Source: an uncultured Roseburia sp. (GTDB lineage: Bacteria > Bacillota > Clostridia > Lachnospirales > Lachnospiraceae). From it: 64,000 nucleotides of DNA. The stretch lies in contig CAKQXQ010000007.1 in the NCBI GenBank assembly GCA_934292805.1, positions 1-64,000 of the forward strand, written 5' to 3'. Of this stretch, positions 51,119 to 59,764 are shown in pieces (positions within the stretch are counted from its first letter, which is position 1; the number at the start of each line of letters is the position of its first letter). The translations under genes were made by a program, and so were the position numbers. The notes beneath the pieces are model-generated. The model worked only from the letters and a program-made list of their open reading frames with translations. It was not told the origin of the DNA and made no database searches.

Positions 51119-52198
51119 TCAGAAAATTTTTGAAAGGTATTCCTGGATAAAAGTGACGAAGTTTTTCGGCTTTCCAAGCTCGAATACCGGTAGCGGATTT
51201 TCTGATTTGTAAGGAAAATCAGAAAGGACTGCGATCAGATCTTTTGTATCATAGCAGGGTACTTCGGACCAGTCTTTTCTGAGGACTTCGATCTTATTTG
51301 GTGCAGAGCTGCCGAAATTCTCCGTGAGGATCAGATCAGAGCCGGTGAGGCATGCTGACAGATTCTCCGGTGTGGGATCAAAAAATACATTTTTAAATAT
51401 AATAGAATGATCCTCTTTCACAAGATAGGTGATCTTAAGCCCCTCACGTTCAAGAAGCGGTAATATGCGTTCAATAAAAGGTGAGATCAGGGTTCCCGGT
51501 CTTGCGACAAAGGAAATGATCGGAGTGTTTCTAAGGAACAGATTTCTGGTGTCCTCAAAATATTCAATCAGTGCCTGTGATGAGTCCGGATGCTTCATTC
51601 CGCTTAAAATGTGCAGTGCATGATAGTAATTCTCCCGCGTATCCAGGTTGTAGAACTGGATATCGATCGGAACAGGTGCGAACTCGGAAATCGCTTTCTC
51701 CGTGAGGTATTTTGTATTACATTTTTCACGCAGCGTTTTGAAAGTAAGCTGATGAAGAAGCAGGCATTTACCAACGGTTGTGATGCAGTTCTTGGAGTAG
51801 GCAGCAGTCGCTGTCTCCAGATATGAAGCTTTTCCGCGGATAGAGCAGATGTCGGCATCCTCTAATGCATTCAACAGGGCAAGCCCGGTTTCCGGTTCCA
51901 GAAAAGGAGTGTCTGCTGACATGAAAAATGCGGCAGGCTCGTCGATCATGGAGAGTGCGGAAAAAATACCGGACATCGGACCGGCATTCATATAGATGTC
52001 CGGAATCTCGGTGACCGGCAGGTTTAAGTGTGCATAATCGCCTTTTTTCTTAACAGAAAGATAAATTTTAGGAAAATAAGGACGAAATCGTTGTACAATA
52101 TATTCAAGCAGGCATGTATTGCCAAAAGGAAGCAGTGCTTTGTCTGTTCCCATGCGGGTACTGTTTCCACCGCAAAGAATTACAAGTGCGCTATCCAT
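51119..52198 (-). CDS. mobA: Molybdopterin guanylyltransferase MobA fused to a degenerate MobB-like domain
   Basis: The 359-residue protein starts at ATG 52198 after GGAGG. Residues 1-195 are MobA, with the GTP-binding LCGGNSTRMGTDKALLPFG and FFMSADTPFLEPE. Residues ~225-359 resemble MobB (SFVARPGTLISPFIERILPLL at the start, LILTENFGSSAPNKIEVLR later). The expected Walker A GxxxxGKT is replaced by ARPGTLISPF, so GTP binding there is doubtful. MobA attaches GMP to molybdopterin. No other molybdenum cofactor genes are in the window. An IS-like remnant lies immediately upstream. Confidence 0.87.
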   Translation of the reverse strand: MDSALVILCGGNSTRMGTDKALLPFGNTCLLEYIVQRFRPYFPKIYLSVKKKGDYAHLNLPVTEIPDIYMNAGPMSGIFSALSMIDEPAAFFMSADTPFLEPETGLALLNALEDADICSIRGKASYLETATAAYSKNCITTVGKCLLLHQLTFKTLREKCNTKYLTEKAISEFAPVPIDIQFYNLDTRENYYHALHILSGMKHPDSSQALIEYFEDTRNLFLRNTPIISFVARPGTLISPFIERILPLLEREGLKITYLVKEDHSIIFKNVFFDPTPENLSACLTGSDLILTENFGSSAPNKIEVLRKDWSEVPCYDTKDLIAVLSDFPYKSENPLPVFELGKPKNFVTFIQEYLSKIF

Positions 52199-52213
52199 TA
52201 TGTAAACCTCCAA

Positions 52214-52275
52214 ATTTCAAGTCGAACGTCCGTGAGACTTGCCACCTAAAGAAGTGGGAGTCTTCTCGACTGAGA
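52214..52275 (-). mobile_element. Remnant of an IS200/IS605-like end
   Basis: The imperfect palindrome AGACT-TG-CCAC-N8-GTGG-G-AGTCT (52235-52263) is flanked by the 16-mer TTCAAGTCGAACGTCC (52216-52231), whose reverse complement occurs at 18854-18869. Subterminal hairpins without a transposase are typical of decayed IS200/IS605 ends or derived small elements. It occupies the leader of mobA. Confidence 0.5.
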
Positions 52276-52364
52276 TAAAATACAGTTTGCAGACAGAGAG
52301 TCTGATCTGCAAATCTGTATGGTGCAGCGGATTTTGCTAATTAGAATAACTATAGCATATTCAT

Positions 52365-52393
52365 TTCTTATTTTTCAAGTTTTATGCTATAAT
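52365..52393 (+). promoter_or_regulatory. Extended -10 promoter of the yaaO-type gene
   Basis: TGCTATAAT (52386-52393) is an extended -10; the -35 region TTCTTA (52365-52370) is weak. The leader is about 30 bases. Confidence 0.65.
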
Positions 52394-52424
52394 AAACCAT
52401 ATTTCGAAAAAAGGCAGAAGATTC

Positions 52425-53852
52425 ATGAAGTATTTATTGGACTATTTAAAAGAAAACGCGGGATCAGACAGGTATCCGCTTCATATGCCGGGGCATAAAA
52501 GGGAACCATTGCGATTTCCCAATCCATATTCGATCGACATTACAGAGATCGATGGATTTGACAATCTGCACCATGCGGCTGGTATTTTAAAGGAAGCTCA
52601 GGAACGGGCAGCACAATTATACGGATCAAAGCGTTGTTTTTATCTGGTGAATGGGAGTACCTGTGGTCTTCTTGCTGCGATCTGTGCGGCTACGTCGAAG
52701 AGAGGGAAGATCATTGCTGCGAGGAATTGTCACAAAGCAGTATATCACGCAATTTATCTGAATGAACTTCGTGCAGAGTATCTGTATCCGGCGATCACAG
52801 AGAATGATATCCAGGGACAGATCACAGCAGAACAGGTCCGTGTGGCACTTGATGCAAATCCGGACGCGGAAGCCGTGATCATTACGTCACCGACTTATGA
52901 AGGGGTTATTTCGGATATCGGATCGATCGCAGATATTTGTCATAAAGCAGATGTACCGCTTATTGTGGATGCGGCACATGGTGCACACCTCGGTTTCGGA
53001 GGCGGATTCCCGGAGAGTGCAGTAAGGCAGGGGGCAGACGCAGTGATCATGAGCGTACATAAGACGCTTCCATCATTTACACAGACAGCACTGCTTCATA
53101 TTTGCTCGGACCGGATCGACATGAACCGGATCGAACGGTATCTCGGAATCTACGAGACGAGTTCTCCGTCATATATTTTCATGGCAGGAATTGATGAGTG
53201 CGTGAGAATGCTGACAGAGGATGGAAAAGAACTTTTTGGTGCATACCGGAGAAGACTGGATGATTTCTACACAAAGGCGGCAGATTTAAAGTACCTTCAT
53301 GTAATGACCGCTGGAGATCTGTCTGACAGTGAGGCTTTTGCCTGGGATGATTCGAAATTGGTTATTTTTTCTGAAAAAGCAGGTATGACAGGCGAAGAAC
53401 TGCACAGAAGACTTCTTGAAACCTATCATCTGCAGATGGAGATGGTCTCCGGATATTATGTGCTTGGAATGACAAGCCTTATGGATCGGGAAGAAGGGTT
53501 TGACCGCCTTCTGGCTGCACTGCATGAGATCGATCGGATGGTTTCGATGGAAGGCGTGATGGAAGAGAAGCCGCAGCATTTTCCTGAGAAAATTTATCAG
53601 AAGAGAGTACCAAAGCTGGCACTTTATGAGGCACAGGATGCAAAGTATAAAGAGGTTCCTTTTGATGAGGCAGCAGGCGGGATCTCAGCAGACACGATTT
53701 ATCTGTATCCACCGGGAATCCCGATGATCGTTCCGGGAGAGCTGATCACACAGGAATTGATCCGGAATATTGAAAAATGTCTCGCTATGGGACTTCTTGT
53801 GGAAGGCACGGCGGATGTTTCAAAAAAAACACTAAAGATTGTATATTTTTAA
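52425..53852 (+). CDS. Orn/Lys/Arg decarboxylase family protein (YaaO-like)
   Basis: The 475-residue fold-type I PLP protein has HMPGHKR near the start, the PLP lysine Lys 213 in MSVHKTLPSFTQTA, and VDAAHGAHLGFG. The C-terminal domain ends in YLYPPGIPMIVPGE. The short form at the head of a holB-ricT-rsmI block corresponds to B. subtilis yaaO. It probably decarboxylates arginine or lysine to a polyamine precursor; the substrate is not fixed by sequence. Confidence 0.9.
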   Translation: MKYLLDYLKENAGSDRYPLHMPGHKREPLRFPNPYSIDITEIDGFDNLHHAAGILKEAQERAAQLYGSKRCFYLVNGSTCGLLAAICAATSKRGKIIAARNCHKAVYHAIYLNELRAEYLYPAITENDIQGQITAEQVRVALDANPDAEAVIITSPTYEGVISDIGSIADICHKADVPLIVDAAHGAHLGFGGGFPESAVRQGADAVIMSVHKTLPSFTQTALLHICSDRIDMNRIERYLGIYETSSPSYIFMAGIDECVRMLTEDGKELFGAYRRRLDDFYTKAADLKYLHVMTAGDLSDSEAFAWDDSKLVIFSEKAGMTGEELHRRLLETYHLQMEMVSGYYVLGMTSLMDREEGFDRLLAALHEIDRMVSMEGVMEEKPQHFPEKIYQKRVPKLALYEAQDAKYKEVPFDEAAGGISADTIYLYPPGIPMIVPGELITQELIRNIEKCLAMGLLVEGTADVSKKTLKIVYF

Positions 53853-53883
53853 AGACTATATTATACTGAAAAGGTAAGAAAAA

Positions 53884-54468
53884 ATGGGTAAAATCTATTG
53901 TATCATGGGAAAGAGTTCCACAGGAAAAGATACTATCTATAAAAAATTGATCGAGGATGAGACGATTTCACTGAAAAAGATCATTCCATATACAACCCGC
54001 CCGATCAGAGCAGGAGAGCAGAATGGTGTGGAATACTTTTTCTGTACAGAGGAGCAGGTCGATGAGCTTTTGAAGCAGGGCAAGGTTATTGAACTGCGTG
54101 CTTATCATACAGTGCACGGTATCTGGAAGTATTTTACGGTAGATGATGGCCAGGTTGACTTAAAGCATCAGAATTACCTTATGATAGGTACACTGGAAGC
54201 ATATCTTAAGATCAGGGATTATTATGGAGAAGCGAATGTGGTACCGGTCTACATTGAAGTAGAAGATGGAGAGCGGCTTTTCAGGGCACTTACGAGGGAA
54301 AGGCAGCAGGACTCTCCGAAATACGAGGAACTATGTAGGCGTTTTCTTGCGGATGCAAAGGACTTCTCAGAGGAAAAGCTTACGGATGCAGGAATTAAGC
54401 AGCGTTTTATCAATCAAAGTCTGGAGGAGACAACAGACAGGATCAGGGAAATGATCCTTGGAAGATAA
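53884..54468 (+). CDS. Guanylate kinase-like protein
   Basis: The 194-residue protein has P-loop GKSSTGKDT at residues 9-17 and the GMP-binding signature IPYTTRPIRAGEQNGVEYFF. The P-loop ends in Asp-Thr rather than Ser-Thr, so it is a divergent Gmk branch common in Clostridia. It occupies the place where B. subtilis has tmk. It may phosphorylate GMP or another nucleotide; the genome presumably also has a canonical gmk. Confidence 0.88.
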   Translation: MGKIYCIMGKSSTGKDTIYKKLIEDETISLKKIIPYTTRPIRAGEQNGVEYFFCTEEQVDELLKQGKVIELRAYHTVHGIWKYFTVDDGQVDLKHQNYLMIGTLEAYLKIRDYYGEANVVPVYIEVEDGERLFRALTRERQQDSPKYEELCRRFLADAKDFSEEKLTDAGIKQRFINQSLEETTDRIREMILGR

Positions 54469-54543
54469 GGATCAGATTCCAGGACGGAAACAGGTTTTGC
54501 AGGTCGCAATCGATCATGTATTACGACAGGAACGGAGTGGCAT

Positions 54544-55533
54544 ATGGCAGGATTTAAAGATATTATCGGACACGAACAGATAAAAGAGCATTTGCAGAAT
54601 GCAATTGAGATGGATAAAGTATCGCATGCGTATATTATAAACGGACCGGATAAATCCGGTAAGATGATGTTAGCGGAAGCTTTTGCAATGGCACTTCAGT
54701 GTGAGAAGCATGGCAAAGAAGCATGCATGGAATGCCATTCCTGTAAACAGGCACTTGGACACAACCAGCCGGATATTATTTATGTAAACCACGAGAAACC
54801 GAATACGATTTCCGTAGACGATATCCGTACCCAGGTGAATAATGACATTGACGTAAAACCATACAGCAGTGAGCATAAGATTTATATTATCGATGAGGCA
54901 GAGAAGATGAATCAGCAGGCACAGAATGCATTGCTGAAAACAATCGAAGAACCGCCGGCTTATGCGGTTATTATATTGCTCACCACAAATGCAGATACAT
55001 TTCTGCCGACGATTTTATCCCGGTGTGTGACATTGAATATTAAGGTAGTGCCGGATGAGAAGATTAAGAAGTTTCTGATGGAAAAGTATCAGATCCCGGA
55101 CTATCAGGCTGATGTATGTGTTGCGTTTGCACAGGGGAATGTTGGAAAAGCGATCCAGCTGGCATCATCGGACGACTTTAACGAGATGAAAGCAAGTGCA
55201 TTACAGTTAATGAAGCGTCTGGATGATATTGAGCTGTATGAAATGACAGCAGCAGTGAAGCAGATCGCAGATTATAAATTAGAAATTACCGATTACTTTG
55301 ATCTGATGATGATCTGGTATCGTGATATTTTATATTTTAAAGCAACGAAAGATGTGAACGGCCTTATTTTCAGAGATGAGGTCTATGACATAAAAAGACA
55401 GGCAGAGAAAAGCTCTTACAATGGAATCAACGAGATATTAGAGGCCTTACGCAAAGCCAGGATACGTCTGGAAGCGAATGTGAATTTTGATCTTGTGATA
55501 GAGCTGTTACTGTTGACAATTAAGGAGAATTAA
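54544..55533 (+). CDS. holB: DNA polymerase III delta-prime subunit
   Basis: The 329-residue AAA+ clamp-loader subunit has the N-terminal FKDIIGHEQIKEHL, a P-loop-like GPDKSGK and a zinc-binding set CEKHGKEACMECHSC. Further on are YIIDEAEKMNQQAQNALLKTIEEPP and the SRC motif in ILSRCVTLNIK. It helps load the sliding clamp. It ends one base before ricT, as in the conserved holB-yaaT order. Confidence 0.94.
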   Translation: MAGFKDIIGHEQIKEHLQNAIEMDKVSHAYIINGPDKSGKMMLAEAFAMALQCEKHGKEACMECHSCKQALGHNQPDIIYVNHEKPNTISVDDIRTQVNNDIDVKPYSSEHKIYIIDEAEKMNQQAQNALLKTIEEPPAYAVIILLTTNADTFLPTILSRCVTLNIKVVPDEKIKKFLMEKYQIPDYQADVCVAFAQGNVGKAIQLASSDDFNEMKASALQLMKRLDDIELYEMTAAVKQIADYKLEITDYFDLMMIWYRDILYFKATKDVNGLIFRDEVYDIKRQAEKSSYNGINEILEALRKARIRLEANVNFDLVIELLLLTIKEN

Positions 55534-55534
55534 T

Positions 55535-56443
55535 ATGGTAAAAGTAGTAGGAATCCGGTTTCGGAATGCAGGTAAGATTTATTATTTCGGGCCGGGAAAG
55601 TTACAGTTAAAAGCAGGCATGCACGCAATTGTGGAGACTGCAAGAGGTGTGGAAATGGGAACTGTCATGACAGACCCAAGAGAAGTATCCGAAGAGAGCG
55701 TGATCCAGCCATTGAAGCCAGTGATCCGCATTGCAACTGAGCAGGATGAAAAGCAGGCACAGAAGAACCGCGAGAAGGAAAAAGAGGCATTCAGGATCTG
55801 CCTTGAGAAGATCGCCAAGCATAAGCTTGATATGAAACTGGTCGAAGCAGAGTATACATTTGATAATAATAAGCTGTTATTTTACTTTACAGCGGATGGA
55901 AGAATTGATTTCCGTGAGCTGGTAAAAGATCTGGCAGCGGTATTCCGTACCCGTATTGAATTACGTCAGATCGGTGTGCGTGACGAGACAAAGATCATGG
56001 GCGGATATGGAATCTGCGGACGCGAACTTTGCTGCCATACTTTCCTTTCCGAGTTTGCACCGGTATCTATTAAAATGGCAAAAGAGCAGAATCTTTCCTT
56101 GAATCCGACCAAAATCTCCGGTGTATGCGGAAGATTGATGTGCTGCCTGAAGAATGAGGAAGATACTTATGAGTATCTGAACAGCCGTCTGCCAAATGTT
56201 GGAGATACAGTTACAACTGACGATGGATTAAAAGGAGAGGTTTCTTCCGTAAATGTTCTCCGCCAGCTTGTAAAAGTAATTATTGAGATCAATGATGAGA
56301 AAGAGATCAGGGAATATCATTCTGATCAGCTGAAGTTTAAACCGAGAAGAAGAAAAGACGTGAAGCTGACAGCCGCAGAGATGAAGGAGCTGGCAGCACT
56401 TGAAGACCGTGGAGGAAAATCTAAGATCGATGATACAAAATAA
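55535..56443 (+). CDS. ricT: PSP1 / RicT (YaaT) regulatory iron-sulfur protein
   Basis: The 302-residue protein has the PSP1 domain and the conserved Cys groups GICGRELCCHTFLSEFAPV and GVCGRLMCCLKNEEDTYEYL. RicT is part of the Y-complex (RicA-F-T), which carries Fe-S clusters and adjusts RNase Y cutting and phosphorelay in B. subtilis. Its end overlaps the next gene by 14 bases. Confidence 0.92.
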   Translation: MVKVVGIRFRNAGKIYYFGPGKLQLKAGMHAIVETARGVEMGTVMTDPREVSEESVIQPLKPVIRIATEQDEKQAQKNREKEKEAFRICLEKIAKHKLDMKLVEAEYTFDNNKLLFYFTADGRIDFRELVKDLAAVFRTRIELRQIGVRDETKIMGGYGICGRELCCHTFLSEFAPVSIKMAKEQNLSLNPTKISGVCGRLMCCLKNEEDTYEYLNSRLPNVGDTVTTDDGLKGEVSSVNVLRQLVKVIIEINDEKEIREYHSDQLKFKPRRRKDVKLTAAEMKELAALEDRGGKSKIDDTK

Positions 56444-57173
56444 TCTGATTCATGAAGGCGAGCGGTTAGATGAACTGCACCGCAATGGATATTACATCAT
56501 CCAGGATCCGGCACGTTTTTGCTTTGGAATGGATGCAGTGCTGCTTTCCGGTTTTGCACAGGCAAAGGAAGGAGAGAAGGTCCTGGATCTTGGTACAGGA
56601 ACCGGTATTATCCCGATCCTGATGGAAGCCAAGACGCAAGCAACAGACTTTACAGCACTGGAAATCCAGGAAGAAAGTGCCGATATGGCACGCAGAGGTG
56701 TCGCATATAACCACCTGGAAGATAAGATAAAGGTTGTGACAGGCGATATCAAGGATGCTTCAAAGATATTTGGAGCATCTTCTTTTCATGTGATCACGAC
56801 AAATCCACCATATATGATCGGCACGCATGGGGAGAATTCACCATCCAAAGCGAAGGCGATCGCAAGACATGAAGTGCTCTGTAATCTGGATGATATTTTA
56901 AGAGAAAGTGCGAGGCTTTTACAGCCGGGCGGACGTTTTTATATGGTACACAGGCCTTTCAGGCTGGCAGAGATCATGAGTAAAATGGTGGAATATAAGA
57001 TTGAACCGAAGCGTATGCGTCTTGTTTATCCGTTTATTGACAAAGAGCCGAATATGGTATTGATCGAGGGACTGCGCGGAGGCAAATCCCGCGTGACTGT
57101 GGAGAAACCACTTATTGTATACAGGGAGCAGGGTGTGTATACAGACGAGATATACGACATTTATGGATACTAG
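56430..57173 (+). CDS. tRNA1(Val) adenine-N6-methyltransferase-like (YabB/TrmN6)
   Basis: The 247-residue protein has SAM motif LDLGTGTGIIPILM and the N6-adenine signature TTNPPYM. The family modifies A37 in tRNA1(Val). ATG 56430 is the first suitable start inside the end of ricT; GGAGG at 56411-56415 is somewhat far (14 bases). The order matches B. subtilis yaaT-yabA-yabB-yabC with yabA missing. Confidence 0.9.
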   Translation: MIQNNLIHEGERLDELHRNGYYIIQDPARFCFGMDAVLLSGFAQAKEGEKVLDLGTGTGIIPILMEAKTQATDFTALEIQEESADMARRGVAYNHLEDKIKVVTGDIKDASKIFGASSFHVITTNPPYMIGTHGENSPSKAKAIARHEVLCNLDDILRESARLLQPGGRFYMVHRPFRLAEIMSKMVEYKIEPKRMRLVYPFIDKEPNMVLIEGLRGGKSRVTVEKPLIVYREQGVYTDEIYDIYGY

Positions 57174-57184
57174 AGGAGGATTAT

Positions 57185-57955
57185 ATGTTTAATAAGATAA
57201 CACTCGGACCGGTGACGATTTATATGTATGGCTTGATGATCGCCATTGGTTTTGCATCAGCACTTCTTTTGTGCAATTACCGTGGAAAGAAGAAGGGATT
57301 AAGTGAAGATACGATTTATGGCATTTTCTTCTGTGCACTGATCGGTGGGATGGTTGGATGCCGCCTGCTTTATTATATTGTAGAGCTCCCGGAAATTATA
57401 AAAGATCCGTCAATTCTGTGGAATTTTAAGAATGGATATGTGGTCTATGGAGGAATCATTGGCGGTATTCTTACGAGCTATGTATATTGCAGGAAAAGAA
57501 AAGAGAATTTTATTTCCTATTTTGACCTGGTAATGCCTGCTGTTTCCCTGGCACAGGGATTTGGACGTATCGGATGCTTCTGTGCAGGATGCTGTTACGG
57601 AAGGGAAACAGACGCATGGTATGGAATTACTTTTACCCATTCGAATTTTGCACCGAATGGAGTAAGCCTTATCCCGACACAGCTGATCTCTTCTGCGGGA
57701 GATTTTATTTTCTGTGGTCTGCTGCTTTGGTATGCATCAAGGAATCCGAAGCCTGGCAGAGTTGCATCGGCTTATCTGGTGCTTTACGGAGTGGGAAGAT
57801 TCCTGATTGAATTCCTGCGCAACGATTACCGCGGAAGCATAGGAATATTCTCGACATCACAGATTATTTCATTTGGAATCGTGGCACTCGGAGTCGTACT
57901 TTATAATGTGATTCCGAAAATGATGGAAAAAACGAATAGTAAGAATGAAAATTAA
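57185..57955 (+). CDS. lgt: Prolipoprotein diacylglyceryl transferase
   Basis: The 256-residue membrane enzyme has about seven hydrophobic segments and the clostridial Lgt signature AQGFGRIGCFCAGCCYGRET, plus YGVGRFLIEFLRND near the end. It attaches diacylglycerol to the lipobox cysteine of prelipoproteins, several of which are encoded here. GAGGAGG precedes the ATG. Confidence 0.94.
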   Translation: MFNKITLGPVTIYMYGLMIAIGFASALLLCNYRGKKKGLSEDTIYGIFFCALIGGMVGCRLLYYIVELPEIIKDPSILWNFKNGYVVYGGIIGGILTSYVYCRKRKENFISYFDLVMPAVSLAQGFGRIGCFCAGCCYGRETDAWYGITFTHSNFAPNGVSLIPTQLISSAGDFIFCGLLLWYASRNPKPGRVASAYLVLYGVGRFLIEFLRNDYRGSIGIFSTSQIISFGIVALGVVLYNVIPKMMEKTNSKNEN

Positions 57956-57976
57956 TATGGCCAGAAAGGAGCCGGC

Positions 57977-58819
57977 ATGGCAGGAAAGTTATATTTGTGT
58001 GCGACACCGATCGGAAATCTTGAGGATATTACGTTTCGCGTACTTCGTACATTAAAAGAAGTAGATCTGATCGCAGCTGAGGATACGAGAAATTCGATCA
58101 AGCTGTTAAATCATTTTGAGATTAAGACACCCATGACAAGCTACCATGAATTTAATAAAATTGATAAGGCATATCAGCTGGTCGATAAATTACGCGAGGG
58201 AAAAAATATCGCTCTGATCACAGATGCAGGAACTCCGGGAATTTCCGATCCGGGAGAAGATCTGGTACGCATCTGTTATGAAGAGGGAATAGAAGTGACA
58301 TCCCTTCCGGGACCGGCTGCCTGTATTACAGCCCTTACAATGTCGGGACTTGCCACAAGACGTTTTGCATTCGAGGCGTTTTTGCCGAGAGACAAGAAAG
58401 AGCGAGCACTGGTATTGGGACAACTTGCGAATGAGACGAGAACGATCATCGTATATGAGGCACCGCATCGTCTTGTGAGAACACTGGAAGAGCTTCAGGA
58501 GATTCTCGGAAGCGAAAGACGTCTTACCATCTGCAAAGAGCTTACAAAACGTTATGAGAAGAAAATGCAGACGACTCTGGGTGACAGCCTTCGTTATTAT
58601 GAAGAGAATGAACCGCGTGGCGAGTATGTACTTGTTATAGAAGGCAAGAGCTTTGAGACAATCGCGGAGGAAGAGAAGAAGAGCTGGGAATCCATGACAT
58701 TGGAAGAACATATGCAGGTATATGAGAACCAGGGGATCGCACGCAAAGAGGCGATGAAGCTTGTAGCAAAAGATCGTGGGATCAGCAAGCGTGATGTGTA
58801 TCAGGCACTGTTGGAATAA
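57977..58819 (+). CDS. rsmI: 16S rRNA (cytidine1402-2'-O)-methyltransferase
   Basis: The 280-residue protein has RsmI signatures: LYLCATPIGNLEDITFRVL at the start, IAAEDTRNS, LITDAGTPGISDPGE and LPGPAACITAL. It methylates C1402 in the ribosomal decoding centre. It closes the housekeeping block that runs from 52425. Confidence 0.96.
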   Translation: MAGKLYLCATPIGNLEDITFRVLRTLKEVDLIAAEDTRNSIKLLNHFEIKTPMTSYHEFNKIDKAYQLVDKLREGKNIALITDAGTPGISDPGEDLVRICYEEGIEVTSLPGPAACITALTMSGLATRRFAFEAFLPRDKKERALVLGQLANETRTIIVYEAPHRLVRTLEELQEILGSERRLTICKELTKRYEKKMQTTLGDSLRYYEENEPRGEYVLVIEGKSFETIAEEEKKSWESMTLEEHMQVYENQGIARKEAMKLVAKDRGISKRDVYQALLE

Positions 58820-58857
58820 AGATGAAAAAATTAGTGGTACTTATTATAAATACAGGG

Positions 58858-58863
58858 TATAAT
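58858..58863 (+). promoter_or_regulatory. -10 box of the DUF4160/DUF2442 pair
   Basis: TATAAT lies about 30 bases before the ATG; no good -35 box is visible at the right spacing. Confidence 0.4.
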
Positions 58864-58894
58864 ATATGGTACAGAGAATCGGAGGAGATGAACA

Positions 58895-59158
58895 ATGCCA
58901 GAATTAAGTAGATTTGGTGGAATGGTAATCTACATGTTATTTATGGATACAAAACAACATAATAAGCCGCATGTTCATGTGTATTATGGGGATTATGAAG
59001 CTGCAATTGGAATAGATGGTGAACTTTTGGCAGGATCCATTCCGAGAAAACAACTTAAAATGGTAGTTGGTTGGCTTGCATTCCATGAAGAAGAAGCATA
59101 TAAAGCATGGAACTTAGCTGTAAAAGGCGAACATTTTGACAAAATTGCCCCTATGTAA
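58895..59158 (+). CDS. DUF4160 domain protein
   Basis: The 87-residue protein (SRFGGMVIYMLFMD, then HNKPHVHVYYGDYEAAI) is a clear DUF4160 member, with the HVHVYYGDY motif near residue 28. This family is nearly always followed by DUF2442, and the pair has been proposed to be a toxin-antitoxin unit, though the biochemical activity is not established. It ends 13 bases before its partner. Confidence 0.9.
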   Translation: MPELSRFGGMVIYMLFMDTKQHNKPHVHVYYGDYEAAIGIDGELLAGSIPRKQLKMVVGWLAFHEEEAYKAWNLAVKGEHFDKIAPM

Positions 59159-59171
59159 GGAGGTGTTATGC

Positions 59172-59477
59172 ATGTATATAATGAATGATGTATGTTATGC
59201 AGGTGAAGCAACATCGGATATTAGAGTAAAACAGGCAGCGGTATTAAGGGGTGGAATGATTTTGCTTACATTTTCTACAGGTGAACAAAGACTTTTTGAT
59301 ACAACATTACTAACAGGCTCAGCATTTGAACCTTTGAAAGATGAAAAAGTTCTTGCAGATTTTAATATTTTTCATGGAGTCATGACGTGGATGAATGGTA
59401 GTATTGATATTGCACCGGAAACCATGTATGAGGATAGCTATCCATATACGACAGAAGATGTTATGATAGCAGGATAA
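59172..59477 (+). CDS. DUF2442 domain protein
   Basis: The 101-residue protein starts at ATG 59172, six bases after AGGAGGTG. It carries the DUF2442 pattern (MILLTFSTGEQRLFDTTLL, then FNIFHGVMTW and IAPETMYEDSYP). It is the usual partner of DUF4160 and may bind DNA or the partner protein. The longer frame overlaps the previous gene and is rejected. Confidence 0.88.
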   Translation: MYIMNDVCYAGEATSDIRVKQAAVLRGGMILLTFSTGEQRLFDTTLLTGSAFEPLKDEKVLADFNIFHGVMTWMNGSIDIAPETMYEDSYPYTTEDVMIAG

Positions 59478-59564
59478 AATATTGCGATATTATATTAATG
59501 AATATGATGATCAAAGTTTAAGAGATTGATAACGTTTCGAAACGAAGAAGGTACCGGAAACATC

Positions 59565-59612
59565 GAGCTCCAATATCTGACAAAATCAGGTATTCGGGCT
59601 CTTTCTTTTTGG
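59565..59612 (+). terminator. Rho-independent terminator
   Basis: GAGCTC-AATATCTGA pairs with TCAGGTATT-GGGCTC and is followed by TTTCTTTTT. Confidence 0.75.
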
Positions 59613-59764
59613 TTACAGATATATCCTGTTTCCTTATATTTGTGTGCAGAAATCCAGATACATATTTAGGATAACAAATAGATTGCACACAAAAAGCGGA
59701 AATGTAAGCAACATATGTTATAATGCAAAAGAACGAACTGAAACGATAGGAGAGAATACAAAAT

